A DNA stretch of 64,000 bases from contig NZ_JAOCQF010000001.1 in NCBI RefSeq assembly GCF_025380365.1, positions 1,910,245-1,974,244 of the forward strand, given 5' to 3'. The translations under genes were made by a program, and so were the position numbers. This DNA is from Albidovulum sediminis (GTDB lineage: Bacteria; Pseudomonadota; Alphaproteobacteria; Rhodobacterales; Rhodobacteraceae). Positions 18,097 through 25,881 of the stretch are shown here, piece by piece. The notes below the pieces were generated by a model. It ran no database searches and was not told the DNA's origin. It was given only the letters and a program-made list of their open reading frames with translations. Position 1 is the first letter of the stretch. The number at the start of each line of letters is the position of its first letter.

Positions 18097-18122
18097 TGCC
18101 GGGGAGTTCACGCTCCCCGGCA
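18097..18122 (+). terminator. hairpin after ilvC
   Basis: TGCCGGGGAG (18097-18106) pairs perfectly with CTCCCCGGCA (18113-18122) around a 6-base loop, immediately after the ilvC stop. There is no U-run after it, so it may be an imperfect intrinsic terminator or an mRNA-stabilising 3' hairpin. It is 16 bases before the predicted start of the next gene. Confidence 0.6.
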
Positions 18123-18138
18123 CAACTGCGAGGCTGCC

Positions 18139-18921
18139 ATAGATCCGCTTCATCCCACCGGCATCGACGCCTACAAGCCCGGCGAAATCGCAGGCCTGGT
18201 CGAGGCGGCAGGGGTCGCCAAGGCACGTCTGCCCCTCATCTCCATGCTGACGCTCGCGGTTCTTGCGGGGGCGTTCATCGCGCTGGGCGCGGCGGCCTAC
18301 ACCATGGTGATGACCGGCGCGGACCCCGGCTTCGGGCCGCACCGGTTCCTGGGCGGCGTGGTCTTTTCGCTCGGCCTTGTCCTTGTCGTCGTCGGCGGGG
18401 CCGAGCTTTTCACCGGCAACGCGCTGATGACCATGGCGGCCGTCGACGGCAAGATCGGCCTGCGGGAGCTTTCGCGCGCCTGGGCCGTCGTCTATGCCGG
18501 CAACCTCGCCGGGGCGCTGGCGATCGCCGCGCTTTTTGCCGGGACGGGTCTTCTGAACGGGCCGATGGGCGAGACCGCGCGCGCCATCGCCGAGGCCAAG
18601 GCCGCGCTGGACCCGGCCGCCGCCTTCTTCCGCGCCATCCTCTGCAACGTGCTGGTGTGCCTTGCGGTCTGGCTGTCGCTCGCCTCGCGCAGCGCCTCGG
18701 GCAAGCTCATGGCCGTCGTCCTGCCGGTCGCGGCCTTCGTCCTGCTTGGCCTTGAACACAGCATCGCCAACATGTTCTTCTTCCCGCAGGCGCAGTTTGC
18801 GGGCGCCGATATCGGCCTCGGTGCGATCCTGTCGAATCTTGCCGTGGTGACGCTGGGCAACATCGTCGGCGGCGCGGGCGGTGTCGCGCTCAGCTATCGG
18901 CTGGCCTACCGGCCGGCCTGA
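18139..18921 (+). CDS. formate/nitrite transporter (FNT) family channel, apparent ATA start
   Basis: A pentameric FNT-type channel subunit with six hydrophobic segments; conserved pieces include GADPGFGPHRFLGG, GGAELFTGN and GLEHSIANMFFFP. It would carry formate, nitrite or a related small anion through the inner membrane. The first in-frame ATG (18244) would begin at membrane helix 1 and remove the conserved cytosolic helix. The coding frame continues upstream with family-like sequence (IDAYKPGEIAGLVEAAGVAK) to an ATA at 18139, placed 5 bases after GAGG. No ATG, GTG or TTG lies in frame between. The native start is probably this ATA (260 residues), or an ATG lost by mutation or base error. 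The conventional call would be 18244-18921 (225 residues). Confidence 0.8.
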   Translation: MDPLHPTGIDAYKPGEIAGLVEAAGVAKARLPLISMLTLAVLAGAFIALGAAAYTMVMTGADPGFGPHRFLGGVVFSLGLVLVVVGGAELFTGNALMTMAAVDGKIGLRELSRAWAVVYAGNLAGALAIAALFAGTGLLNGPMGETARAIAEAKAALDPAAAFFRAILCNVLVCLAVWLSLASRSASGKLMAVVLPVAAFVLLGLEHSIANMFFFPQAQFAGADIGLGAILSNLAVVTLGNIVGGAGGVALSYRLAYRPA

Positions 18922-18942
18922 GGACGGCAGCCGCGCGGGATG

Positions 18943-20286
18943 TCAGGCCGCCGCTTCCACCGCGGCTACGATGCCACCCACGACCTCGGCCAGCAGCGCT
19001 TCGTCCTCGCACTCCGCCATGACCCGGATCAGCGGTTCGGTTCCCGACTTGCGGATCAGCAGACGGCCTTGGCCAGTCAGGCGCAGCTCCGCCTCGCCGA
19101 TCACTTTTCGAACATTCTCGGCCGACAGCGGCTCCTGTCCGGCCGCATATCTTACATTCTTCAACATCTGGGGTACGGTATCGAATTGCCGGACAAGCTC
19201 GGACGCCTTCTGGCCCGTCTCGGCCATGGCGGCCAGGAACTGAAGCCCCGCGATCAGCCCGTCGCCGGTCGTCGCGTAGTCGGTCATGACGATGTGGCCG
19301 GATTGCTCGCCGCCGAGGTTGAATCCGCCCTCGCGCATCCGCTCCACCACATAGCGGTCACCCACCGCCGTGCGTTCCAGCCTGAGACCGCGGGCCTGAA
19401 GGAACCGCTCCAGCCCCAGGTTCGACATCACCGTGGCGACAAGCGCGCCGCCCCTTAGGCGCCCCGCCTCGGCCCAGCGTCCTGCAAGCAGCGCCATGAT
19501 CTGATCGCCGTCGGCGACCCGCCCCGTCTCGTCAAGGATCATCACCCGGTCGGCGTCCCCGTCGAGGCTGATCCCGAGGTCCGCGCCATGCGCGACCACC
19601 GCCTCGGCCGCCGTCCGGGTATGGGTCGAACCGCAATCCTCGTTGATGTTGAAGCCGTTCGGGGCGACGCCGACCGGGATCACCTCGGCCCCAAGTTCCC
19701 ACAGGACCTGCGGCGCGGCCTTGTAGGCGGCGCCATTCGCGCAGTCGATCACGATCTTCAGGTCCGTGAGCTTGCCCCGTGCGGGAAACGTCGTCTTGGC
19801 ATATTCGACATAGCGGCCCAGCCCGTCGTCGATCCGCTTCGCCCGGCCAATGTTGCGGGGCTGTGCCGGTTCGATCACGCCGGCGACCAGGCGCTCGATC
19901 TCGGCCTCGGCCTCATCAGAAAGCTTGAAGCCGTCGGGACCGAAGAACTTGATGCCGTTGTCCTCGGCCGGGTTGTGGCTGGCCGAGATCATGATGCCCA
20001 GGTCGGCCCGCATCGACCGGGTCAGAAAGCCCACCGCCGGCGTCGGCACCGGGCCGAGCAGCAGGACGTTCATCCCGGTCGAGGTAAGGCCCGCCGTCAG
20101 CGCGTTTTCCAGCATGTAGCCGGAAAGCCGCGTGTCCTTGCCGATGACGACCTGATGGCGGTTGCGTCCGTCGGTGCGGAAATAGCGCCCCGCCGCAGCC
20201 CCCAGCCGCAGCGCCATCTCGGCCGTCATCGGATAGGTGTTCGCGGTTCCCCTGACCCCGTCGGTGCCGAACAACTTGCGCGTCAT
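18943..20286 (-). CDS. glmM: phosphoglucosamine mutase
   Basis: 447 residues. It interconverts glucosamine-6-phosphate and glucosamine-1-phosphate for UDP-GlcNAc, peptidoglycan and LPS synthesis. The phosphoserine loop is [13 protein letters not shown], the metal loop SLDGDADRV, the sugar loop GGEQSGHI and the phosphate loop [13 protein letters not shown]. It begins with [10 protein letters not shown]. Its ATG overlaps the folP stop by four bases (ATGA), a conserved folP-glmM coupling in proteobacteria. Confidence 0.97.
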   Translation of the reverse strand: MTRKLFGTDGVRGTANTYPMTAEMALRLGAAAGRYFRTDGRNRHQVVIGKDTRLSGYMLENALTAGLTSTGMNVLLLGPVPTPAVGFLTRSMRADLGIMISASHNPAEDNGIKFFGPDGFKLSDEAEAEIERLVAGVIEPAQPRNIGRAKRIDDGLGRYVEYAKTTFPARGKLTDLKIVIDCANGAAYKAAPQVLWELGAEVIPVGVAPNGFNINEDCGSTHTRTAAEAVVAHGADLGISLDGDADRVMILDETGRVADGDQIMALLAGRWAEAGRLRGGALVATVMSNLGLERFLQARGLRLERTAVGDRYVVERMREGGFNLGGEQSGHIVMTDYATTGDGLIAGLQFLAAMAETGQKASELVRQFDTVPQMLKNVRYAAGQEPLSAENVRKVIGEAELRLTGQGRLLIRKSGTEPLIRVMAECEDEALLAEVVGGIVAAVEAAA

Positions 20287-21296
20287 CTGCCCTCTCCTGC
20301 CGCGACGGCCTGCCAAAGCCGGACTGCCTGCCTGGTTTCGCCGATATCATGGACCCGGTGCCACTGCACGCCCTGTGCGATCCCCGCCAGGGTCAGGGCG
20401 ATCGTGCCGGGCCCGCGGTCGGCGGCCCGTTCGGCCCCGCCGATGGTCCCGATGAAGCGCTTGCGCGACACCCCCAGAAGAATGCCGCAGCCCAGGCCGT
20501 GAAACAGCGACAGCCCCCTGAGCAGCGCCAGGTTGTGCGCCTGCGTCTTGCCGAAGCCGATGCCGGGGTCGACCAGGATGCGCGCGCGCGGGATGCCGAC
20601 GGCCTCCGCCTCGCGCACACATTCGGCGAGGTAGTCGTAGACGTCCAGCAGCACGTCCGCATAGCGCGGGTCGTCCTGCATGGTCGCGGGCGCGCCTTGC
20701 GCATGCATCAGGCAGACCGGCACGCCGCGCGCGGCGACCAGATGGCCCAGCGCCGCGTCGTAGGCAAAGGCCGACACGTCGTTGACCATCGACGCCCCCG
20801 CATCCAGCGCGGCGCAGGCGACCGGCGCCTTGCGCGTGTCGATGGAGATGGGCGTGGCCAGACCCGCCTGCCGCAAGGCCGCGATCAGGGGAACGGTGCG
20901 TTCGGTCTCCTCGGCAAGCGGCACGTCTGCGGCACCGGGGCGGGTGCTTTCGCCCCCGATATCAAGGATGTCCGCCCCGGCGCGCGCCATTTCGACGGCA
21001 CGCTCCCGCGCCGCGGCCGCCTCGGCGTAAAGCCCGCCATCGGAAAAGCTGTCGGGGGTGACGTTGAGCACCCCCATGAGGCGTGGCTGGTCCATCGCCA
21101 TGCCCAGAAAATCCGGCCTTGGCGCGCTGAGGGTCTTGCGCACGTCCGGCGGCAGGTCAGCAACCGGGACGACCCCGCGTGAGCCGGTGCGCGCCAGCAC
21201 CTCCACCCGGTCGAACCAGCACCAGCCGCCCGCTAGTGCAAGCGCGCCTTGGGGTCGGGCGGTGTCGGTCATCGCGATCGGTCTGAAGTAATCCAT
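20283..21296 (-). CDS. folP: dihydropteroate synthase
   Basis: 337 residues. It condenses pABA with the pterin pyrophosphate in folate synthesis and is the sulfonamide target. [29 protein letters not shown] and [11 protein letters not shown] are the classic motifs. About 60 extra N-terminal residues precede the TIM barrel; the ATG at 21296 is chosen because GGAG lies 12 bases upstream and it clears the folB stop. It sits between folB and glmM on the same strand. Confidence 0.96.
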   Translation of the reverse strand: MDYFRPIAMTDTARPQGALALAGGWCWFDRVEVLARTGSRGVVPVADLPPDVRKTLSAPRPDFLGMAMDQPRLMGVLNVTPDSFSDGGLYAEAAAARERAVEMARAGADILDIGGESTRPGAADVPLAEETERTVPLIAALRQAGLATPISIDTRKAPVACAALDAGASMVNDVSAFAYDAALGHLVAARGVPVCLMHAQGAPATMQDDPRYADVLLDVYDYLAECVREAEAVGIPRARILVDPGIGFGKTQAHNLALLRGLSLFHGLGCGILLGVSRKRFIGTIGGAERAADRGPGTIALTLAGIAQGVQWHRVHDIGETRQAVRLWQAVAAGEGR

Positions 21297-21339
21297 GGCC
21301 GTGGTTCTCCGACGAAGCGGCGCAGTTGGCAAGCCCGCG

Positions 21340-22254
21340 TCAGGCGCGTTCCACCGGCACGCGGCTTCCCGCCGGGATCGTGACAGTTCCGTGAGCGACC
21401 ACCCGCCGGGCGCCCAGCAACTCCGCCAGCCAGAGTGCCAGCGCCCAGCCGTCGGCCGCCTTGTCCAGAGGGGCACCGGGCGTGTCGAGCACGATCTTCG
21501 AGGGAGCCCAGACCGCCGCGCGGCCATGGCGAAGCGCCCAGTCCAGTTCGGTACGGGTGGCCACGACCTTCAGCCGCGCATCCCGCGCGGCGAGCGCCCA
21601 GGCGCGCTGCTCGATCGCAAGAAGCGCGATGCGGCGGCGCGCCTCTTCGGTCACCACATCGGGGCGCGTCGCGGGGCGCGTCTCGGGGTGCGTCCCGGGG
21701 GGCAAGCCAAGCGCCAGGATCAAGGGGTCCGGGCCGGAACCGTAACGATCAAGCAGGGCGGACAGGTCGATCGTCTCCGCGACCTCGGGCGCCAGATACA
21801 CCACCACCGGGCACGGCGCACCGGCCCCCGCAATCGGCAGGGCAGCCGCATCGCGCACGATCTCCACCCCCAGCGCGAAGGGGCCGCGATCCAGCTTCTC
21901 GATCCGGAGGAAGACCCGCCGCGCCTGCGGTTCGGCCAGGATGCGGGCGGCCACGCCTTCGGCCAGCGTCTCGAGCAGGTTGAGCCGCGAGCCCGCAAGT
22001 TCTGCCTCGACCGCCTCGATCAGCCGGTCATAGGACAGGATGCGGTCGACATCGTCATCCAGCCCCGCCGGCAGCGGGGCGATCTCGACGACGATGTTGA
22101 AGCGCAGCCGCTGGGTTGCGCCGCGCTCCTCCTGAAAGGCGCCGATGTCGGCGGACACGACGAAGTCCCGCAGCGACAGCCGGTCCGGCAAGCCGCCGGC
22201 CGCGCTGGCACGAGCTTCGGGATGATCGAATGCGGTGGCGATGTCGTCTGTCAT
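21340..22254 (-). CDS. folB: dihydroneopterin aldolase with C-terminal extension
   Basis: 304 residues, far longer than the usual 120. Residues 25-135 are the FolB domain (LRDFVVSADIGAFQEER, the ILSYDRLIEAVE segment and LLETLAEGVAARI). Residues 190-304 form an extra domain of unknown role, an extension seen in Rhodobacterales homologues. The linker holds three near-identical 12-base repeats (21661-21696) encoding a T(H/R)P-type tetrapeptide. It acts before folP in pterin synthesis, and the two are adjacent on the same strand. Confidence 0.88.
   Translation of the reverse strand: MTDDIATAFDHPEARASAAGGLPDRLSLRDFVVSADIGAFQEERGATQRLRFNIVVEIAPLPAGLDDDVDRILSYDRLIEAVEAELAGSRLNLLETLAEGVAARILAEPQARRVFLRIEKLDRGPFALGVEIVRDAAALPIAGAGAPCPVVVYLAPEVAETIDLSALLDRYGSGPDPLILALGLPPGTHPETRPATRPDVVTEEARRRIALLAIEQRAWALAARDARLKVVATRTELDWALRHGRAAVWAPSKIVLDTPGAPLDKAADGWALALWLAELLGARRVVAHGTVTIPAGSRVPVERA
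21661..21696. repeat. three 12-base tandem repeats inside folB
   Basis: Units GGGGCGCGTCGC, GGGGCGCGTCTC and GGGGTGCGTCCC follow each other directly. Being a multiple of three they keep the frame and encode THPE-TRPA-TRPD on the minus strand, in the linker between the aldolase domain and the C-terminal extension. Likely a slippage-prone, length-variable linker. Confidence 0.7.
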
Positions 22255-22327
22255 GGTCTGCCCCTGAAGCCCGCGCCATCGTAGCGGTGGACGCCGGGAA
22301 AGGGCAGCCCGGACGCGACCTGCCCGA

Positions 22328-23011
22328 TCAGTTCAGCGCCGTCCTGAGCGGCGGGCGATAGAAGAGGTGGGAGCCGATCCTAGCTGTCAGTTCGAACCGC
22401 TTGGACCAGCGGGGCGTAACCATCGGCGTGTGGAAGAAGGTCGCCCCTTCCGTCAGAAGGCGCGGTGCGCCCCCCAGCATGGCCCCGGCGATCTTGGCCG
22501 ATCGCTTCCAGGCCTCGGGCTCCGATATGACCTCGGCGCGGCCGTCGCAGGTGTAGGAGAACTGGCATCCGCCGTCACCGCCCTGATTGACGACACCGCA
22601 CACGGACTTGGGAAAGGCCGGGCTGTCCACGCGGTTGAGGATGACCTCCGCGACCGCCGCCTGGCCCTTGATCGACTCGCCGCGCGCCTCGAAGTAGAGC
22701 GCCTCTGCCAGGCATTCGAGTTCCTTGCTCGCCTCCGGCCGCGGCAGCTGCGCAAGCCAGGCCGCATCGTAGGACATGACCGGCTTGCCACGGGCCTTGC
22801 CGTTCCCGGACGACGCTGTTGCGACGGCGGCGATGGCCTCGGCATCGAGCGAACCGATCGCGACGCGCTCCTGCCCCAGAAGCGCCGTCATGTGTACGTC
22901 GATCGACCCGTCCGGGTCGTTCGATTGGCTCACCGTCATCTCGGCGTGAACGCCTCCGGCAAGACCGAAGAGCAGGACGACAGAAGCCGCCCAGCGCATC
23001 AGCACTGACAT
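22328..23011 (-). CDS. cell wall hydrolase, SleB/CwlJ type (hydrolase_2 domain)
   Basis: 227 residues. A signal peptide covers about 1-23 (RWAASVVLLFGLAGGVHA). The hydrolase_2 domain covers about 95-220, with the probable catalytic Glu in CLAEALYFEARGES and the family motifs AVAEVILNRV and GGCQFSYTCDG. It is expected to cleave peptidoglycan in the periplasm. The ATG at 23011 was chosen because the signal peptide starts there. The 202 bases upstream hold no gene, only its promoter and a hairpin. Confidence 0.87.
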   Translation of the reverse strand: MSVLMRWAASVVLLFGLAGGVHAEMTVSQSNDPDGSIDVHMTALLGQERVAIGSLDAEAIAAVATASSGNGKARGKPVMSYDAAWLAQLPRPEASKELECLAEALYFEARGESIKGQAAVAEVILNRVDSPAFPKSVCGVVNQGGDGGCQFSYTCDGRAEVISEPEAWKRSAKIAGAMLGGAPRLLTEGATFFHTPMVTPRWSKRFELTARIGSHLFYRPPLRTALN

Positions 23012-23111
23012 TGGTGGTTTCCCGAATTGCTTCGACGAGCCACAGCCCCCAGGCAATGACCGTCGGCGGGCATAGCGCAATCCGGTCAGGCTGTCCACCC
23101 TTGGGTCAGAA

Positions 23112-23149
23112 CGGCAACAAAGCGCGCCGAGTCCGGCAGTTTGTTGCCG
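23112..23149 (-). terminator. hairpin downstream of the PPDK-like gene
   Basis: CGGCAACAAA (23112-23121) and TTTGTTGCCG (23140-23149) are perfect reverse complements, and the 18 bases between contain an inner GCCG/CGGC stem. It lies 65 bases past the PPDK-like stop and about 100 bases before sleB, so it could terminate the former or act as an operator for the latter. No U-run is seen. Confidence 0.45.
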
Positions 23150-23213
23150 ATTCGCTCGCGCCGACTTTCCGCGGCCCCAGTCCCGCCAGAAGGGCCTAAT
23201 TACCTGAAAATAT

Positions 23214-25754
23214 TCACGCTTCGGAGTCGCGCCGCGGTTCGAGCAGGGCAAAGTGCGCCGCCGCAAGCCGCGCCACCGGCACCCGGAAGGGCGAGCAGGA
23301 AACGTAATCGAACCCGGCCCGGCGGCAGAAAGCGATGGATTCGGGGTTGCCGCCATGCTCTCCGCAGACCGAAATCGTGACCTCGGGGCGCGCGTTCCGC
23401 CCCCGTTCGGACCCGATCAGCAGCAACTCGCCCACCCCGTCGCTGTCGAGCACATGGAACGGGTCTTCCGGATAGACGCCCTGCTGCACATAGGCGCCCA
23501 TGAAGCGGCCGGCATCGTCGCGCGACAGGCCATAGGTCATCTGCGTCAGGTCGTTGGTGCCGAAGGACAGGAAGGCCGCGTGCTGCGCGATCTCGCCGGC
23601 ACGCAGGGCTGCGCGCGGGGTCTCCACCATGACCCCCAGGCGATAGTCGAAATCGGTCTTGTGTTCGGTCCGGACCGCCGCCGCGACGGCATCGATCCGC
23701 GTCTTGACCAGTTCGACCTCGCGCTTGGCCGAGACAAGCGGGATCATCACCTCCGGCACGACCGCGGCGCCACGGCGCGACGCCTCGACCGTCGCCTCGA
23801 AGATGGCGCGCGCCTGCATCTCGTAGATTTCCGGAACGGTGATGCCCAGCCGGACCCCGCGCATGCCCAGCATCGGGTTGAATTCAGACAGCGCCTCGAC
23901 CCGGCGCATCACTTCGGACAGGGGCCGGTCCAGCGCCTCGGCCAGTTCGCGCATCCCCTCGCGGTCCTGAGGCAGAAACTCATGCAGCGGCGGGTCGAAC
24001 AGGCGGATGCAGACGGGCAGCCCCGCCATGATGTCGAAAAGCGCGATGAAGTCGGCGCGCTGCATCGGCAAGAGCCGGTCGAGCGCCACCTTCCGGTCCT
24101 TGGCGGTGTTGGCGAAGATCATCTCCCGCATGACGGTCAGGCGGTCTTCGTCGAAGAACATGTGCTCGGTCCGGCAAAGCCCGATGCCCTCGGCCTCGAA
24201 CATCCGCGCGGTACGGGCATCGTCGGGCGTGTCGGCGTTTGCGCGCACGCCGATGTCGCGCACGTTGTCGGCCCAGTGCAGGAGCGTGCGGAACCATTCG
24301 TCGAGCGCGGGCTCCAGCATTTCGGCGGCGCCCGACAGAACCTCGCCGTTGGTTCCGTCGATCGTCACCACGTCGCCCTCGCGGAAGACCCGCCCATCGC
24401 GGGCGGTGAAGCGTCGCTCGCGCAGGTCGAGCGTCAGGTCGGAGGCGCCGACGATGCAGGGAAGGCCCAGCCCGCGCGCGATCACCGCGGCGTGGCTGGT
24501 GATGCCGCCGCGTTCGGTCAGGACGGCGACGGCAGCGTGCATCCCGCGGATGTCCTCGGGCGCGGTCTCGCGGCGGACGAGGATGCAGCGTTCGTCGCGG
24601 GCGGCGGCGGCCTGCGCGTCGGCGGCGGAAAAGACAATCCGGCCCGAGGCCGCGCCGGGGCTGGCCGCGATGCCGCGGGCGACACAGTCGCGCGGCACGC
24701 GCGGATCGACCTGGTAGTGCAGAAGCTCCGATATGGCGCGCGGCTGCACGCGCAGGATCGCCTCCTCGCGGGTGATGATCTTTTCCGTCGCCAGGGTGAC
24801 GGCGGTCCTGACCAGCGCGCGGGCCGACCGCTGCACGCGCACCGCGTCGATGATCTTGAGCGCGCCGTTCTCGACCGCGAACTCGATCAACATCTCCTCG
24901 CGCAGCTTCTCGCGGCAGCGGCGGCAATGATCCTGCAGGGTGGCGAAGACCTCGGGCGCCACCTCTTCCAGCGACTGCCCGCGCTTGTCGCGGACAAGGT
25001 AGAGCGTTTCGCCGGTCTTGCGGTTGGCCGGGTTGAGGCCGCGGAAGCGCCCCGTCACCTGCGGCGCGCCGGTGACGGGCTCGATCAGCTGGATCGTCCC
25101 CGCGCCCGAAAGGCCCGGCCCGATCGCCTGGGCCATTTCCTGCACCACAAGGCCCAGCGTCGCGTCCGAAGGCGCGCCCTTGGCCTCTCGCAGCAGCCGG
25201 GCGGTCGTGCCTTCCCAGGCGCGCGCCATCGAGCGCAGCACCTCGGTCAGCTGGCGCGCCGGGGACTGGGGGAACTCCTCGTCCATCTCCGCCTCATAGG
25301 CGGCAAGTGCGGCGGCCAGTGCCTCGGACGAGGGTTCGGCGGTGAACATGTCAGGGTCGAGCCGCGCGACATGAACGGCATAGGACTGCACAAAGCCGAG
25401 GTAGATCGCATCGGCGAAGCGCTGGCCCTGGGTGCGGACGAATTCGGCGTGCTTGGCCGCGTTCATGCCGACGTTCAGCACCGTCCCCGGCCCGCCCCAT
25501 TCGGGGTTCGCGGGGCTGGGGCGGATCGAGACCAACGCACCCTCGAACAGGGCCGCCAGCCGTTCGGTATCGGGCATCAGGCCCGAGGCGATGGCGCGCA
25601 CGGTGTCGCAGGGCAATGCCACCGTCTTCGGCACCGGCAGGCCGAGGCGGACGAGCCGTTGCAGGCACTTGGCGCGCCAGCCGTGGCGTGCGGCCTCGAT
25701 CCCCTCGGCGGGGGTAATTTCGGTGAACTCGGCGAAGTCCGTATGTTTCTGCAC
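23214..25754 (-). CDS. ppdK: pyruvate phosphate dikinase-like PEP-binding protein
   Basis: About 846 residues. The phosphohistidine domain (GGITSHAAVIARGLGLPC) and the PEP/pyruvate barrel (FDPPLHEFLP, NPMLGMRGVRLG, FGTNDLTQMTYGLSRDD and SVCGEHGGNP with the catalytic Cys) are intact. The N-terminal ATP-grasp part is divergent: the usual GGKGANL region reads HGWRAKCLQ, and SVRSGA...PGMMDT is replaced by SIRPSPANPEWGGPGT. It may interconvert PEP and pyruvate or have changed nucleotide use. I prefer the GTG at 25754 (GAAAGG upstream); another GTG at 25799 would add 15 residues. It follows glyS on the same strand after a repeat element. Confidence 0.85.
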   Translation of the reverse strand: MQKHTDFAEFTEITPAEGIEAARHGWRAKCLQRLVRLGLPVPKTVALPCDTVRAIASGLMPDTERLAALFEGALVSIRPSPANPEWGGPGTVLNVGMNAAKHAEFVRTQGQRFADAIYLGFVQSYAVHVARLDPDMFTAEPSSEALAAALAAYEAEMDEEFPQSPARQLTEVLRSMARAWEGTTARLLREAKGAPSDATLGLVVQEMAQAIGPGLSGAGTIQLIEPVTGAPQVTGRFRGLNPANRKTGETLYLVRDKRGQSLEEVAPEVFATLQDHCRRCREKLREEMLIEFAVENGALKIIDAVRVQRSARALVRTAVTLATEKIITREEAILRVQPRAISELLHYQVDPRVPRDCVARGIAASPGAASGRIVFSAADAQAAAARDERCILVRRETAPEDIRGMHAAVAVLTERGGITSHAAVIARGLGLPCIVGASDLTLDLRERRFTARDGRVFREGDVVTIDGTNGEVLSGAAEMLEPALDEWFRTLLHWADNVRDIGVRANADTPDDARTARMFEAEGIGLCRTEHMFFDEDRLTVMREMIFANTAKDRKVALDRLLPMQRADFIALFDIMAGLPVCIRLFDPPLHEFLPQDREGMRELAEALDRPLSEVMRRVEALSEFNPMLGMRGVRLGITVPEIYEMQARAIFEATVEASRRGAAVVPEVMIPLVSAKREVELVKTRIDAVAAAVRTEHKTDFDYRLGVMVETPRAALRAGEIAQHAAFLSFGTNDLTQMTYGLSRDDAGRFMGAYVQQGVYPEDPFHVLDSDGVGELLLIGSERGRNARPEVTISVCGEHGGNPESIAFCRRAGFDYVSCSPFRVPVARLAAAHFALLEPRRDSEA

Positions 25755-25824
25755 TGCGGCATACCTTTCGAGGGCCGCAGAATACGCCCTTCGCGCCACT
25801 TGTCCAGCGCCACGAGGGCGCCGA

Positions 25825-25880
25825 CGCGCGGGGGCGCTGCCCCCGCGACCCCCGGAGTATTTCCGCCAGAATGAAAGGGG
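25825..25880 (+). repeat. dispersed intergenic repeat, copy B
   Basis: Between glyS and the PPDK-like gene. GGGGGCGCTGCCCCC forms a perfect hairpin, followed by ACCCCCGGAGTATTT and CCAGAATGAAAGGGG. It matches the element at 41085-41142 almost base for base. GC-rich hairpins with a CCCGGAGTATTT tail are common between genes in this order and may act as terminators or mRNA stabilisers. Confidence 0.75.
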
Positions 25881-25881
25881 C

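Noticed and set aside
23253-25874. 873-codon + strand open frame opposite the PPDK-like gene
   Set aside because: Same artefact: antisense to a gene with intact PPDK motifs.
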